A stretch of 64,000 bases of DNA from Polyangium mundeleinium (lineage in GTDB: Bacteria; Myxococcota_A; Polyangia; Polyangiales; Polyangiaceae), in assembly GCF_028369105.1 (NCBI RefSeq), contig NZ_JAQNDO010000001.1, forward strand, positions 9,580,501-9,644,500, written 5' to 3'. Below are positions 34,811 through 43,427 of this stretch, in pieces (within the stretch, counting starts at the first letter, position 1; the number at the start of each line of letters is the position of its first letter). The translations under genes and the position numbers were made by a program. The notes beneath the pieces were generated by a model. The model did no database searches. It was not told the DNA's origin and was given only the letters and a program-made list of their open reading frames with translations.

Positions 34811-35662
34811 ATGCCGGCCATGCTCGTCAACCTCACAGATTTCCTCAATCTGGTGCAGTTTCCGACCGGCCGTCGTATCTACACCTTTCATCGCGTATAC
34901 GACATCGCGAAGGCCCTCCCCGCGCCTGCCGTCGACGCGCTCGTCGCGGAGGCCATCGCGGCCGACGAGAAGACCTTCGCGCTCGAACAGCGCTGGGCCA
35001 CGAAGCGGCGGACCGGCAAGCCGTCGGCGAAGCAGGTTCGTGATCAAAAAGCACTCCAGCGGCTCGACATTCAGCTCGACAACGCGCTCTCCGGCTTCCG
35101 CGGCGCGGCGGAGGCGCTCCTCAAGGGCGCCGACGAGGACGAGGACAAGGAGCTCATCGCCGATGTGGAGACGCTCCTCCACGCCGTCTTCCCCAATGGC
35201 GTCGCCGCGATCACGAACGCACCCTACGACGTCGAGCTCGTCGCCGTGCATGCGATCGTGGGGAAACTCCAGGGGGAGCTCGCGCCCCTCGTTCAGAAGC
35301 TCGGCCTCGGCGTCAATGCCGCGCGTATCACGAAGCTCGTCATGAAGTACGACGAGGCCTTGAAGTCCACCGACGACCTCGATTTTGGCATGGTGAAGGC
35401 CGCGCGCGAGGCCGGGCAGAATTACCTTTTGCGGATCGTGGCCAAGATCCTCGGCACGTACGACGAGCCGACGGGCGATCACGCGCAGAAGCGCGCCGCG
35501 CTGCTCGCGCCCGTGGTGAAGCAAAGCGAGGCCATCCGGAGCCATATCCGCGCGCGCCGGAGCACCCCCGATATCGATCCGAAGACGGGCGAGGAGCAGC
35601 TCCCGGAGGAGGCGGCGGGAACCGGGGGCGCGGAGGAGGCGCCTCCGGCACCGGGCGGCTGA
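34811..35662 (+). CDS. Hypothetical helical protein
   Basis: A 283-residue protein, mostly helical, with no signal peptide or membrane segment. ATG codons at 34811 and 34820 are both possible. Features: NLTDFLNLVQFPTGRR at the start, a KxAxxxKTFALEQRWA-like Lys/Ala helix, the acidic turn GADEDEDKE near 118, and a Pro/Glu/Gly-rich tail from about 255 (low complexity). I do not recognise a family. Codon bias is strong, so the gene is real. It is divergent from the restriction enzyme gene, but nothing shows that the two are linked. Confidence 0.65.
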   Translation: MPAMLVNLTDFLNLVQFPTGRRIYTFHRVYDIAKALPAPAVDALVAEAIAADEKTFALEQRWATKRRTGKPSAKQVRDQKALQRLDIQLDNALSGFRGAAEALLKGADEDEDKELIADVETLLHAVFPNGVAAITNAPYDVELVAVHAIVGKLQGELAPLVQKLGLGVNAARITKLVMKYDEALKSTDDLDFGMVKAAREAGQNYLLRIVAKILGTYDEPTGDHAQKRAALLAPVVKQSEAIRSHIRARRSTPDIDPKTGEEQLPEEAAGTGGAEEAPPAPGG

Positions 35663-35708
35663 GCGCTTTCGCCTCGTTGGCTACGCGTCTCGGGACCTCG
35701 TCCGGCGC

Positions 35709-35735
35709 TTGACAGCGCCACGGGACTCCTATCTC
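35709..35735 (+). promoter_or_regulatory. Candidate sigma-70 type promoter for the CX3C peptide gene
   Basis: A perfect -35 box TTGACA (35709-35714) is followed after 15 bases by TATCTC (35730-35735), a 4/6 match to the -10 box. A start near 35742 would leave about 20 bases before the ATG. The short spacer lowers confidence. Confidence 0.4.
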
Positions 35736-35761
35736 CTCATGCTCTACGCTTGGAGGAGATG

Positions 35762-36046
35762 ATGCTCCGTTATCTTGTTATCTTTTCAGCCATTGCACTC
35801 ACCCGAGACGCGACGCCGGTGCGATCGGACGCACGGCCGGCGCTGAGACACGCGGAGAACGAGACAGGAGCGGATGGCCTGGAGGGGCCGTCGGACTGGT
35901 TCCGTCGAGCCCAATGCGCCAAGCAGTTCAACGCTTGCCAGAAACGTTGTCTTGTCGCTGGTGGAGAAGAGAAAGCGACGTGCGAGAAAGAATGCGACGC
36001 CACATACCGAAGCGGTATGAAGTCGTATGGATTGGATCCGAATTGA
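35762..36046 (+). CDS. Small secreted peptide with twin CX3C motif
   Basis: A 94-residue protein. The ATG at 35762 is placed five bases after GGAGG; an ATG three bases earlier and a TTG at 35750 are less well spaced. The N-terminus (LRYLVIFSAIALTRDA) resembles a short signal peptide. The mature part has five Cys in the order C-x6-CQKRC-x10-CEKEC, that is two CX3C pairs, which would suit a helical hairpin held by disulfides. No family is recognised. It lies 36 bases upstream of murJ in the same direction. Confidence 0.65.
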   Translation: MLRYLVIFSAIALTRDATPVRSDARPALRHAENETGADGLEGPSDWFRRAQCAKQFNACQKRCLVAGGEEKATCEKECDATYRSGMKSYGLDPN

Positions 36047-36082
36047 CCCACGCGGGTCGGACGCCGAGCGAGTCGTGACCTG

Positions 36083-37753
36083 ATGACACAGCAGTCGCTC
36101 GGCCAGCAGGCTTCTTCCTCCAAGCCGCGGCGTGGGGCGCTCCTCGTCGGGGCGGGGATCCTCCTCTCTCGCCTCGTCGGCCTCGCCCGCCAGCGTGCGC
36201 TCGCCCATTCCTTTGGCACCTCGATAGCAGCGGCGGCCTTCGCGGTTGCGTTACGCATCCCGAATTTTTTGCAGAACCTCTTCGGCGAAGGCGTCCTTTC
36301 GGCGTCTTTCATTCCGGTATACGCCGCCCTCACCGGCAGCAAAAAGCAGGAAGAAGCCGACCGCGTCGCCGGCGCGGTCTTCGGGCTGCTCGCGCTCGTC
36401 GTCGGGCTGTTCACGGCCCTCGGGATGCTCGCGTTGCCGTGGCTCATGGCGCTCATCGCGCCCGGCCTGGTCGGCGAGAGCTACGAGCTCACGATGCGGC
36501 TCGTGCAAATCGCGTTTCCGGGGACCGCGCTCCTCGTGTTCTCCGCGTGGTGCCTCGGGGTGCTGAACAGCCACCGTCGGTTCTTCCTCTCCTATGCTGC
36601 GCCCGTCGTTTGGAACCTGACGATCATCCTGGCGTTGCTCGTCGCGGACGCGGACGACGTCGCGCAGCTCGCGGTCATCGCGACGTGGGCCACCGTCGTG
36701 GGCAGCGCGCTCCAGTTCGGCGTGCAGCTCCCCGCGACGCTCCGACTCCTCGGGCAATTCCGCCCCTCGCTCGGCATCACGAACCCACACGTTCGCCAGG
36801 TCATCCGCAACTTCGTGCCCGTGATGTTCGCGCGTGGCGTCGTGCAGGTGAGCGCCTACATCGACCTCGCCTACGCGTCTCTGCTCTCTGCGCGCGCTCT
36901 CGCCGCGCTGTCCCAGGCACAGGGCATCTCTCTGCTGCCGGTCAGCCTCTTCGGCATGGCCGTATCGGCGGCCGAACTCCCGGCCATGTCTCAGGTGAGC
37001 GGCACCGCGTCCGAGGTGGCCACGGCCATGCGGGCGCGAATCGATGCAGGCTTGCTCCGCATCGCGGTCCCGGTCGTGCCCTCCGCGATTGCGTTCCTGA
37101 TGCTGGGCGACGTCGTCGCTGCTGCGATCTTCGAAACGGGCGCATTCCGCGCGGCCGACACCCGTTACGTGTGGTACCTGCTGATGGGCTCCGCCGTTGG
37201 CCTCCTGGCGTCGACGTCGGGCAGGCTCTACGCGTCCGCCTTCTACGCGTTGCAGGACCCGCGCACACCGTTTCGGTTGGCCGTCTTGCGCGTGGCGTTG
37301 ACCGCAGCTCTGGCGTTCTACTCGGTCCGTTACCTGCCCGCGCAGCTCGGCCTTCCGCGCGATCTCGGCGGAGCTGGGATCACCGCGAGCACGGGCCTCG
37401 TCGCGTGGTTCGAATACCTCATGCTCAAGCGGCTCCTCGGCCAGAGGATCGGCCGCACCGGGCTCGGGCGGGGTGTGCTGGCGAAGCTGTGGGGCAGCGC
37501 GATAGGCGCGGCGATGCTCGCGCTCGGATTGAAGTGGGCGCTCGGCTGGCTGTTCGGAGTCCGCGACGCTACAGCAGCGGAGTGGGGCGGCTCGTTCCTG
37601 ATGCCACCTGCGCTGCATCCGGTCCCTGCTGCGATCCTGATCCTGGGGGTCTTCGGCGTGGCCTACTTCGGCTTGGTGATCCTCGTGGACGTGCCGTTCG
37701 CGCGAGAGATGATCCGACGGCGGCTCCCGGGGCGCCTCCGTGGAAAAATATAG
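36083..37753 (+). CDS. murJ: Lipid II flippase MurJ (MviN)
   Basis: A 556-residue protein with about 14 membrane helices in the MOP superfamily. Near the N-terminus are the family signatures GAGILLSRLVGLARQRALAH and NLFGEGVLSASFIPVYAAL, including the conserved Arg and the GEG-ASFIP block. It moves lipid II to the periplasmic side for cell-wall synthesis. The length is normal. A small CX3C peptide gene precedes it and ung converges on its 3' end with a 13-base gap. Confidence 0.94.
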   Translation: MTQQSLGQQASSSKPRRGALLVGAGILLSRLVGLARQRALAHSFGTSIAAAAFAVALRIPNFLQNLFGEGVLSASFIPVYAALTGSKKQEEADRVAGAVFGLLALVVGLFTALGMLALPWLMALIAPGLVGESYELTMRLVQIAFPGTALLVFSAWCLGVLNSHRRFFLSYAAPVVWNLTIILALLVADADDVAQLAVIATWATVVGSALQFGVQLPATLRLLGQFRPSLGITNPHVRQVIRNFVPVMFARGVVQVSAYIDLAYASLLSARALAALSQAQGISLLPVSLFGMAVSAAELPAMSQVSGTASEVATAMRARIDAGLLRIAVPVVPSAIAFLMLGDVVAAAIFETGAFRAADTRYVWYLLMGSAVGLLASTSGRLYASAFYALQDPRTPFRLAVLRVALTAALAFYSVRYLPAQLGLPRDLGGAGITASTGLVAWFEYLMLKRLLGQRIGRTGLGRGVLAKLWGSAIGAAMLALGLKWALGWLFGVRDATAAEWGGSFLMPPALHPVPAAILILGVFGVAYFGLVILVDVPFAREMIRRRLPGRLRGKI

Positions 37754-37766
37754 CAGGAAGCGGCGC

Positions 37767-38528
37767 TCATTCGATAGGCTTCAGCCCGCCTCGCAGGTGT
37801 TCGCCAAGGCGAACACCTGCGTCCCTTGCACCAGCCGAAGGAAATAACGCCTTTCGCGGGGGCAACCTCCAATCGATTTCAGGTTCTCCCATCGATCGCA
37901 GCGCCGCATTGATGGCGGAAAACGGCCTCGTCCCGGCAAAACTCCGCACCGAGAGCGGCGAGGGGTGGCCGGTCTTGACGATCGGGTTCCTCGACGTATC
38001 GACGAGGCGCGCTTTTTTCTGTGCGTGCGCCCCGAAGAGCGCAAAGACGACCGGCTCCTTTCGCGCCGACAAGGCCGAAATCACGCCGTCCGTGAATGTC
38101 TCCCAGCCCTTGCCGCGGTGCGACCCCGCCTCGCCTGCACGCACCGTCAGGATCGTGTTCAACAAAAAAACCCCCTGCGCCGCCCAGGGCTCGAGGCAGC
38201 CGTGGTCGGGCACCTCGAAGCCGGGGATGTCCTCGCGCAGCTCGCGGAACATGTTCGCAAGCGAGGGCGGGATTCGCTGGGAATGACAAACCGAAAAGCA
38301 GAGCCCGTGCGCCTGCCCTGGGCCCACGTAGGGATCCTGGCCGAGCAGGGCCACGCGGACCTTCTCGTACGGGGTCTCCTTGAACGCATTCCACACTTCG
38401 TCCTCGGGCGGAAACACCACGTGGTTTTTCCGCTCCTCGTCGACGAACGCGGCGAGCTCGGCGAACGAGGGGCGCGAGAGCTCGGCCGCGAGGACCTTTT
38501 GCCAGGAACGGGGGATATCGATCTTCAT
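37767..38528 (-). CDS. ung: Uracil-DNA glycosylase, family 1
   Basis: A 253-residue protein that excises uracil from DNA. Family-1 motifs are complete: catalytic GQDPYVGPGQAHGL near residue 65, FLLNTILTVRAG near 120 and the leucine loop HPSPLS near 188. The canonical fold ends near SMGEPEIDWRLP at about 223; the last 30 residues are extra. They are coded by DNA that contains a perfect 14-bp hairpin, so the true original end may have been earlier and the tail a later read-through extension. The ATG at 38528 is used because the upstream frame lacks support. Confidence 0.95.
   Translation of the reverse strand: MKIDIPRSWQKVLAAELSRPSFAELAAFVDEERKNHVVFPPEDEVWNAFKETPYEKVRVALLGQDPYVGPGQAHGLCFSVCHSQRIPPSLANMFRELREDIPGFEVPDHGCLEPWAAQGVFLLNTILTVRAGEAGSHRGKGWETFTDGVISALSARKEPVVFALFGAHAQKKARLVDTSRNPIVKTGHPSPLSVRSFAGTRPFSAINAALRSMGEPEIDWRLPPRKALFPSAGARDAGVRLGEHLRGGLKPIE
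37792..37821. terminator. Perfect 14-bp hairpin inside the 3' end of ung
   Basis: CGCAGGTGTTCGCC and GGCGAACACCTGCG are exact complements separated by AA. The element lies 39 bases after the murJ stop on the plus strand and within the last codons of ung on the minus strand. It probably terminates murJ transcription. There is no T-run. Confidence 0.6.
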
Positions 38529-38670
38529 GGCTCGGACACGCTCCATCGTAGGGCGCCGGGATCGGTTTGGCCAGGTGGAACCGCTCCGAACAAGCAAAAC
38601 GCGTCGCCCTGGAGATCCGCCGCAGGGTGCGCCTGGACGAACCCAACCCTTTTTCTTGGAATGCCGGCGA

Positions 38671-38961
38671 TCAAGCCCGCCTGCCGGAAGCGGTCTGCGT
38701 GACGAGCCACAGGATCGCGAACACGAGCGGCCACGCCGCCGCGCCCGCGCCCACGGCCATCCGAAAGGGCAACCAGAGCCCCGCGATCCCCGCCGTGATC
38801 CCGCCCGAAAACGAGCCACACAGGAGATGCGCCGGGATGGCCGGCGCGGATTTCACGCCACGGCGCTGCTGGTAGGGCGCCACGAGGACCGCGAGCACGA
38901 ATCCCTCGAGCGCGCCCGCGAGGGCGCCGAGCAGCGCGGCGAAGATGGGTGCGTGTTCCAT
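38671..38961 (-). CDS. Small membrane protein, 96 residues
   Basis: From the ATG at 38961 the frame encodes three hydrophobic segments (IFAALLGALAGALEGF, LLCGSFSGGITAGIAGLWL, PLVFAILWLVTQTA) separated by a short basic loop QQRRGVKS. A longer open frame continues upstream, but only antisense to the PilT-like gene. Codon bias and the clean membrane pattern support a real gene, divergent from the PilT operon (105-base gap). No known family. Confidence 0.6.
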   Translation of the reverse strand: MEHAPIFAALLGALAGALEGFVLAVLVAPYQQRRGVKSAPAIPAHLLCGSFSGGITAGIAGLWLPFRMAVGAGAAAWPLVFAILWLVTQTASGRRA

Positions 38962-39066
38962 GGCGAACCCGTGCGATCTGCGGCGATGGTATCGCGGACG
39001 GCGCCGTCCTTGCCGAAACATCGAGCCCTCCGTTACGATGACCCTCCCCCGCGCTCCGCCAAGGCG

Positions 39067-40929
39067 ATGCCCCAGCTCAAAGCCCTGCTCGAGAACCTCC
39101 TCCGGCCCGACGTCACCGAGGTCGCCCTCGCCACGGGCCGAAATCCCTGCGTCAAGATCGGCGGCACCTACGAGATCGTCGACCGGAAGATCCTCTCGAC
39201 CGACGACATCCTCGCGCTCCTCACCACGGCCGGCGGAGGCCGCCACCTCGAAAACCTCGGCCCGAAGCCCGTGCAGTGGGGCTGCCGCGTGGACGGCATC
39301 GGCGCGGTCGCCATCGCCGCCGTGCGAAACACGAACGCCGTGCAAGCCCGGCTCATGCGGCTCGCCCAGGATCCACGCAAAGACGCGGCCCCCGGCGTCC
39401 CGCCGCCGAAACCCACGCCGCAAAAGCCCGCCGCCGCGCGCCCCGCGCCGTCCGCGGGCGCCACGAAACCCGGCGCGCCGCCGCCGGAGCTCATGTGGGG
39501 CGACCTCAACGAGGACACGCCTCCCCAGGCGCCCGCCCCGCCGCCCCAGGCCGCGCTGCCTCCCGCCGACAAGATCACGGCGCCGGCCCCCGTGATCGCC
39601 GCGCCGCCCTCGTTCGAGCTCGACCTCGACGAGCACCACGCCCCGCCCGCGCGGAAGGACACGCCTCGCCCGCGGAATTTCTCCATCACGCTCGACGATC
39701 CGGCCGATCCCACGCTCCTCGCGGCCGCGGCGAGCGTCGCCCATTTCGCCACGCTCGCGCTCGACGACGTCCTGCTCCGCGCGCGCGCGGAGGGCGCGAG
39801 TGATCTGCACATCGTCGCGGATCGGCCGCCGCTCCTCCGTATCTCGGGCAAGCTCGTCCCGCGCGGCCCGGTGGTCGAGCCGCAGGCCCTCGAACGAATG
39901 CTGGAGTCGCGCATCCCCGAGCGCCTGCGCGCCCAGCTCGCGCTCGACGGCTCCTGCGATTTCGCGCTCGACGATCCGCGCATCGGCCGCGCGCGCGTCA
40001 ACGTTACGCGCCAGCGCACCGGGCTCAAGGCCTCGTTCCGACTCATCTCGCGGGAAATCCCGACCCTCGCCGAGCTCGGCCTGCCCGACGCCATCGCGCT
40101 CGCGACACGCCACCACCAGGGCCTCATCGTGATCACAGGGCCCACGGCGCACGGAAAAACCACGACGCTCGCCGCGCTCGTCGACATCATCAACAGCGAG
40201 ACCTCGCATCACGTCATCACGGTCGAGGACCCGATCGAGTACGTCCACCCGCGCAAGAAGGCCATGATGAGCCAGCGCGAGGTCGGATCGCACACGCGGA
40301 CATTTCCATCGGCCCTCAAAGCATCGCTCCGCGAGGATCCGGACGTCATCGTCGTGGGCGAGCTGCGCGACACGGAGACCGTGCGCATGGCGCTCTCCGC
40401 GAGCGAGACCGGGCACCTCGTGCTCGGCACGATGAACACGCCGAGCGCGGCGAAGACCATCGATCGGCTCATCGACCTCTTCCCGCCCGGCGATCAGCAG
40501 CAGGTGCGCGTGACGCTCGCCGGTGGCCTGCGGCTCGTCGTGAGCCAGCGCCTCCTGCCGCGGAAGGACGGCCCCGGCATGATCGCCGCCGCCGAGATGC
40601 TCCCCGGATCCGTGCCGCTCTGGAACCTCATCCGCGAGAGCAAGACCTGGCAAATCCCGAGCTTGCAGCAGCGCGGCAAGGGCTTCGGCATCGTGCGGCT
40701 CGACGACTCGCTCGCCGAGCTGGTCCGCGCGGGCAAGGCCTCCCTCGAAGACGCGCTCCTCGTCGCCGAGGCCCCGGACGAGCTCGAAGCCACGATCGCA
40801 GGCAAACGCGCGCCGGCAGCAGCACCCCAAGCCCCGCCCGGCGAGCCCCCGAAGCCCGCCGAGCCCGAGGCGAACAAGGGCCTGCTCGGGCGCGCCGGCG
40901 CGCTCTTCGGCAAGAAGGGAGGCGCGTGA
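39067..40929 (+). CDS. PilT-like secretion ATPase with Pro-rich N-terminal extension
   Basis: A 620-residue protein. Residues 1-105 form a small domain (LLRPDVTEVALATGRNPC) that itself resembles the start of a PilT protein. Residues about 105-225 are a Pro/Ala-rich linker, and about 235-570 the ATPase: SDLHIVADRPPLLRISGKL, Walker A GPTAHGKTTT near 358, VEDPIEYVHPRKK, GELRDTETVRMAL and GHLVLGTMNT. The Walker A has AHGKT where PilT normally has GSGKS, but still fits GxxxxGK(T/S). In VGELRD the conserved Glu is kept. It is coupled to a second PilT-like gene by TGATG. Either twitching-motility retraction or a specialised secretion motor is possible. Confidence 0.88.
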   Translation: MPQLKALLENLLRPDVTEVALATGRNPCVKIGGTYEIVDRKILSTDDILALLTTAGGGRHLENLGPKPVQWGCRVDGIGAVAIAAVRNTNAVQARLMRLAQDPRKDAAPGVPPPKPTPQKPAAARPAPSAGATKPGAPPPELMWGDLNEDTPPQAPAPPPQAALPPADKITAPAPVIAAPPSFELDLDEHHAPPARKDTPRPRNFSITLDDPADPTLLAAAASVAHFATLALDDVLLRARAEGASDLHIVADRPPLLRISGKLVPRGPVVEPQALERMLESRIPERLRAQLALDGSCDFALDDPRIGRARVNVTRQRTGLKASFRLISREIPTLAELGLPDAIALATRHHQGLIVITGPTAHGKTTTLAALVDIINSETSHHVITVEDPIEYVHPRKKAMMSQREVGSHTRTFPSALKASLREDPDVIVVGELRDTETVRMALSASETGHLVLGTMNTPSAAKTIDRLIDLFPPGDQQQVRVTLAGGLRLVVSQRLLPRKDGPGMIAAAEMLPGSVPLWNLIRESKTWQIPSLQQRGKGFGIVRLDDSLAELVRAGKASLEDALLVAEAPDELEATIAGKRAPAAAPQAPPGEPPKPAEPEANKGLLGRAGALFGKKGGA

Positions 40930-42002
40930 TGGCCCGCATCGACCGGCTCTTCGACGAGCTGCTCGCGAAAAAGGGCAGCGACCTGCACCTCGGCGTCGGC
41001 TACCCGCCCCTCCTCCGCGCGCGCGGAGAGCTCGTGCCGCTGCGCGACGCGCCCATCGACGAGGCCGAGATGGAGGAGCTGCTCTTCGAGATCACCTCGC
41101 CCGAGGAGCGCACCAAGATCACGACCGAGCTCGACCTGGATTTCGCCTACCAGTACGAGGACAAGGCGCGCTTCCGGGCGAACTATTTCTACAAGATCAC
41201 GGGGCTCGCCGCGGTCTTCCGCATCATCCCCACGAAGATCCTCACGCTCGACGATCTCGGCTGCCCGCCGGTCGTGCGCAAGCTCGCGGACAAACGCGCC
41301 GGGCTCTTGCTCGTCACGGGCCCGACGGGCAGCGGCAAGTCGACGACGCTCGCGGCGATGATCGATCACATCAACACGACGCGGCCTTGCCACATCCTGA
41401 CGATCGAGGATCCGGTCGAGTTCGTGCACCCGCCGAAGATGTCGCAGGTCACGCACCGCGAGGTCGGGCCCCACGCGTCGAGCTTCGCGGCCGCGATCCG
41501 CAGCGCGGGCCGCGAGAACGCGGACGTGATCCTCATCGGCGAGCTCCGCACGAACGAGACCATGAAGCTCGCGCTGCAGCTCGCGAGCTTCGGCGTCCTC
41601 GTCTTCGGCACCGTGCACACGAACAGCGCGGCGGCGACGATCGACCGCATCATCAACGCCTTCCCCGCCGACGAACAGCCGCAGGTGCGGGGCATGCTCG
41701 CGGAGAGCCTCGTGGCCATCGTGGCGCAGCAGCTCCTCAAGACGGCGGACGGCAAGGGGCGTGTCGCCGCGCACGAGATCCTCGTGGGCTCGTCGGCGCT
41801 CGCGGCGATGGTCCGCGAGGGCAAGACGTTCCAGATCCCGAACATCATGCAGGCGGGCCAGGCGCAAGGGATGCAGACGATGGACATGGCGCTCGAGCGG
41901 CTCGTGCAAAAAGGGACGATCTCGCCGGAGGTCGCGCTCGAAAAGGCGATCGACAAGGAGAGCTTCCAGAAGGTGGTTGCGCAACGACTCGCGGGGGGAT
42001 GA
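40929..42002 (+). CDS. PilT-family ATPase
   Basis: A 357-residue protein of normal PilT length. It has SDLHLGVGYPPLLRARGEL near 18, Walker A GPTGSGKSTT near 136, IEDPVEFVHPPKMSQVTHRE, Asp/His box GELRTNETMKLAL and GTVHTNSAAATIDR. All catalytic residues appear intact, unlike the upstream paralogue's altered P-loop. The ATG at 40929 overlaps the upstream stop; the next gene overlaps by ATGA. The two ATPases could form a mixed hexamer or work one after the other. No pilus structural genes are in the window. Confidence 0.92.
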   Translation: MARIDRLFDELLAKKGSDLHLGVGYPPLLRARGELVPLRDAPIDEAEMEELLFEITSPEERTKITTELDLDFAYQYEDKARFRANYFYKITGLAAVFRIIPTKILTLDDLGCPPVVRKLADKRAGLLLVTGPTGSGKSTTLAAMIDHINTTRPCHILTIEDPVEFVHPPKMSQVTHREVGPHASSFAAAIRSAGRENADVILIGELRTNETMKLALQLASFGVLVFGTVHTNSAAATIDRIINAFPADEQPQVRGMLAESLVAIVAQQLLKTADGKGRVAAHEILVGSSALAAMVREGKTFQIPNIMQAGQAQGMQTMDMALERLVQKGTISPEVALEKAIDKESFQKVVAQRLAGG

Positions 42003-42625
42003 TGCGCATCTCGAAAGCCACCTTCGCCTGCGCGCTCGTGGGCGCGTTGGTGTGGCCCGCGGCATCCCACGCGCAGCAGGTCGCGCCCGCGCCCATGCCC
42101 ATACAGCCGGGGCCATCCCAAGCCACGTACATGCGGTACCGCGGGCGGGAAGTCTACTGGGGCACGCTCGGGTTCGGCCCGCGGTTTTCGACGCTGTACA
42201 ACATCCCGCGCGGCAAGTTCGCAATGGGCGGCGGCGCGGTGATCCGGATGCACCCGGCTTCGTATCCGTCGAGGCCGGCGAGCTACATGCCGCTCGAGGT
42301 CGAGCTGGAGATCGGATACGATCGTTATTTGGGGGAAAACCATTACGAGCTCAGTTATGGTGGCTCGGGGTTGCTCATGTTCGCGTCGGGCAAGTGGCAG
42401 CCGTACATGGTCGCCTCGGTGGGTCGCTCGCTCGGCGTGCTGGACGCCGGGCGCGACGTGCGCTGGTATGCGGGCGGGGGGTTTGGCGTCGGGTATCGTA
42501 CGAGGACGTTTTTCCTGAGCACGCAGGTGCGCGGCGGCGGGCACTTCGGCCCGGACACGAGTCCCACCGGCGGGGCCGAAGGGATCATCGACGTGAGGCT
42601 CGTGGGGATCTTTTATGTCTTCTGA
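41999..42625 (+). CDS. Outer-membrane beta-barrel-like protein, coupled to PilT
   Basis: A 208-residue protein with a signal peptide ending SHAQQ (about residue 26). The rest is rich in alternating aromatic and glycine residues (WGTLGFGPRFSTLY, YMPLEVELEIGYDRYL, GGGFGVGYRTRTFF) and ends in VGIFYVF, a terminal aromatic typical of outer-membrane proteins. A small eight-strand barrel is likely. The ATG overlaps the PilT stop by ATGA, so expression is coupled to the motor. No specific family recognised. Confidence 0.72.
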   Translation: MMRISKATFACALVGALVWPAASHAQQVAPAPMPIQPGPSQATYMRYRGREVYWGTLGFGPRFSTLYNIPRGKFAMGGGAVIRMHPASYPSRPASYMPLEVELEIGYDRYLGENHYELSYGGSGLLMFASGKWQPYMVASVGRSLGVLDAGRDVRWYAGGGFGVGYRTRTFFLSTQVRGGGHFGPDTSPTGGAEGIIDVRLVGIFYVF

Positions 42626-43403
42626 GCGCCCTCACGGATTCTGCGTGCGCCTCCTGCCCGCGCTGATCGTCGTTTCGGTCGCGGCGACGAGCCAGATGAT
42701 TTCGGTGCCCGACGTGTACGCAACGGGGCCGATGGGCACGGGGATGAAGCCTCCGCCTCCGCCGCCCCCGCCTCCGCCTCCGCCGGTCTATACGCCGCCT
42801 CCGCCGCCGGTCTATACGCCGCCTCCGCCGCCGGTCTATACGCCGCCTCCGCCGCCGGTCTATACGCCGCCTCCGCCGCCTCCGCCGCCGCCGCCGGTCT
42901 ATACGCCGCCGGTGACGCCTACCACGCCCGGGAAGAGTGGCCCCCCGCCGATCGGCGGATCCGGGCCGGAATTCGGCATGTCCGGGCGGTTCTCATCGCT
43001 CTGGATCGTCAACCGCAATGAATTCGGAATCGGCGGCGGGGGCGGGCTCCGTGTGTACGGAGGGTATCTCGAGCTCGAGCTCGAAGTCGGCTACAACAGC
43101 TACTTCGACATCGATCGCAAGGATATCCCGGTCCTCTTCAACACCTTCATTTTTTATCGCGAGAACAAACGCCTCCAGCCCTACCTGACGCTGGTGACGC
43201 TCGGCGTGAACATCTCGGAGGAGAACCAGAAACGGAACGTGCTCTTCCAGGGCGGCCTCGGGTTCGGGCTCGCCTGGCGGCCCAGGAACTGGATCGCCTT
43301 GAACGGGGAGATGCGCTTCAGCCTCGCCGATTCCGTGGAGCCGACCGTCGCCGGCGACGGGATCGCGGAGTTTCGGCTGTACTCGGTCCTCTATCCATTC
43401 TGA
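42615..43403 (+). CDS. Outer-membrane-like protein with PPPPPVYT repeats
   Basis: A 262-residue protein overlapping the previous gene by 11 bases. A signal-like hydrophobic segment (about 13-30) is followed by a stretch of about 60 residues made of Pro runs and the repeated unit PPPPPVYT (five copies). The rest resembles its neighbour: GGYLELELEVGYNSYFDI, FQGGLGFGLAWRPRNW, and a C-terminal YSVLYPF. It looks like a paralogue of the previous protein with a Pro-rich neck, perhaps to cross the periplasm or cell wall. It ends the PilT operon. Confidence 0.72.
   Translation: MSSERPHGFCVRLLPALIVVSVAATSQMISVPDVYATGPMGTGMKPPPPPPPPPPPPVYTPPPPPVYTPPPPPVYTPPPPPVYTPPPPPPPPPPVYTPPVTPTTPGKSGPPPIGGSGPEFGMSGRFSSLWIVNRNEFGIGGGGGLRVYGGYLELELEVGYNSYFDIDRKDIPVLFNTFIFYRENKRLQPYLTLVTLGVNISEENQKRNVLFQGGLGFGLAWRPRNWIALNGEMRFSLADSVEPTVAGDGIAEFRLYSVLYPF
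42750..42915. repeat. CCG/CCT-rich tandem repeat coding PPPPPVYT
   Basis: A 21-24-base unit around CCGCCGGTCTATACGCCGCC occurs about five times in frame within a longer (CCGCCT)n run. It is a likely site of copy-number change. Confidence 0.85.
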
Positions 43404-43427
43404 CGAGCTCCCGCGCGCGGGGAGGCT

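Noticed and set aside
34393-35043. A 216-codon plus-strand open frame before the hypothetical gene
   Set aside because: No codon bias or ribosome site, and it overlaps the well-supported gene at 34811 in another frame.
38962-40830. A long minus-strand frame opposite the first PilT-like gene
   Set aside because: Only its last 96 residues (38671-38961) look like protein; the rest is the shadow of the ATPase gene.
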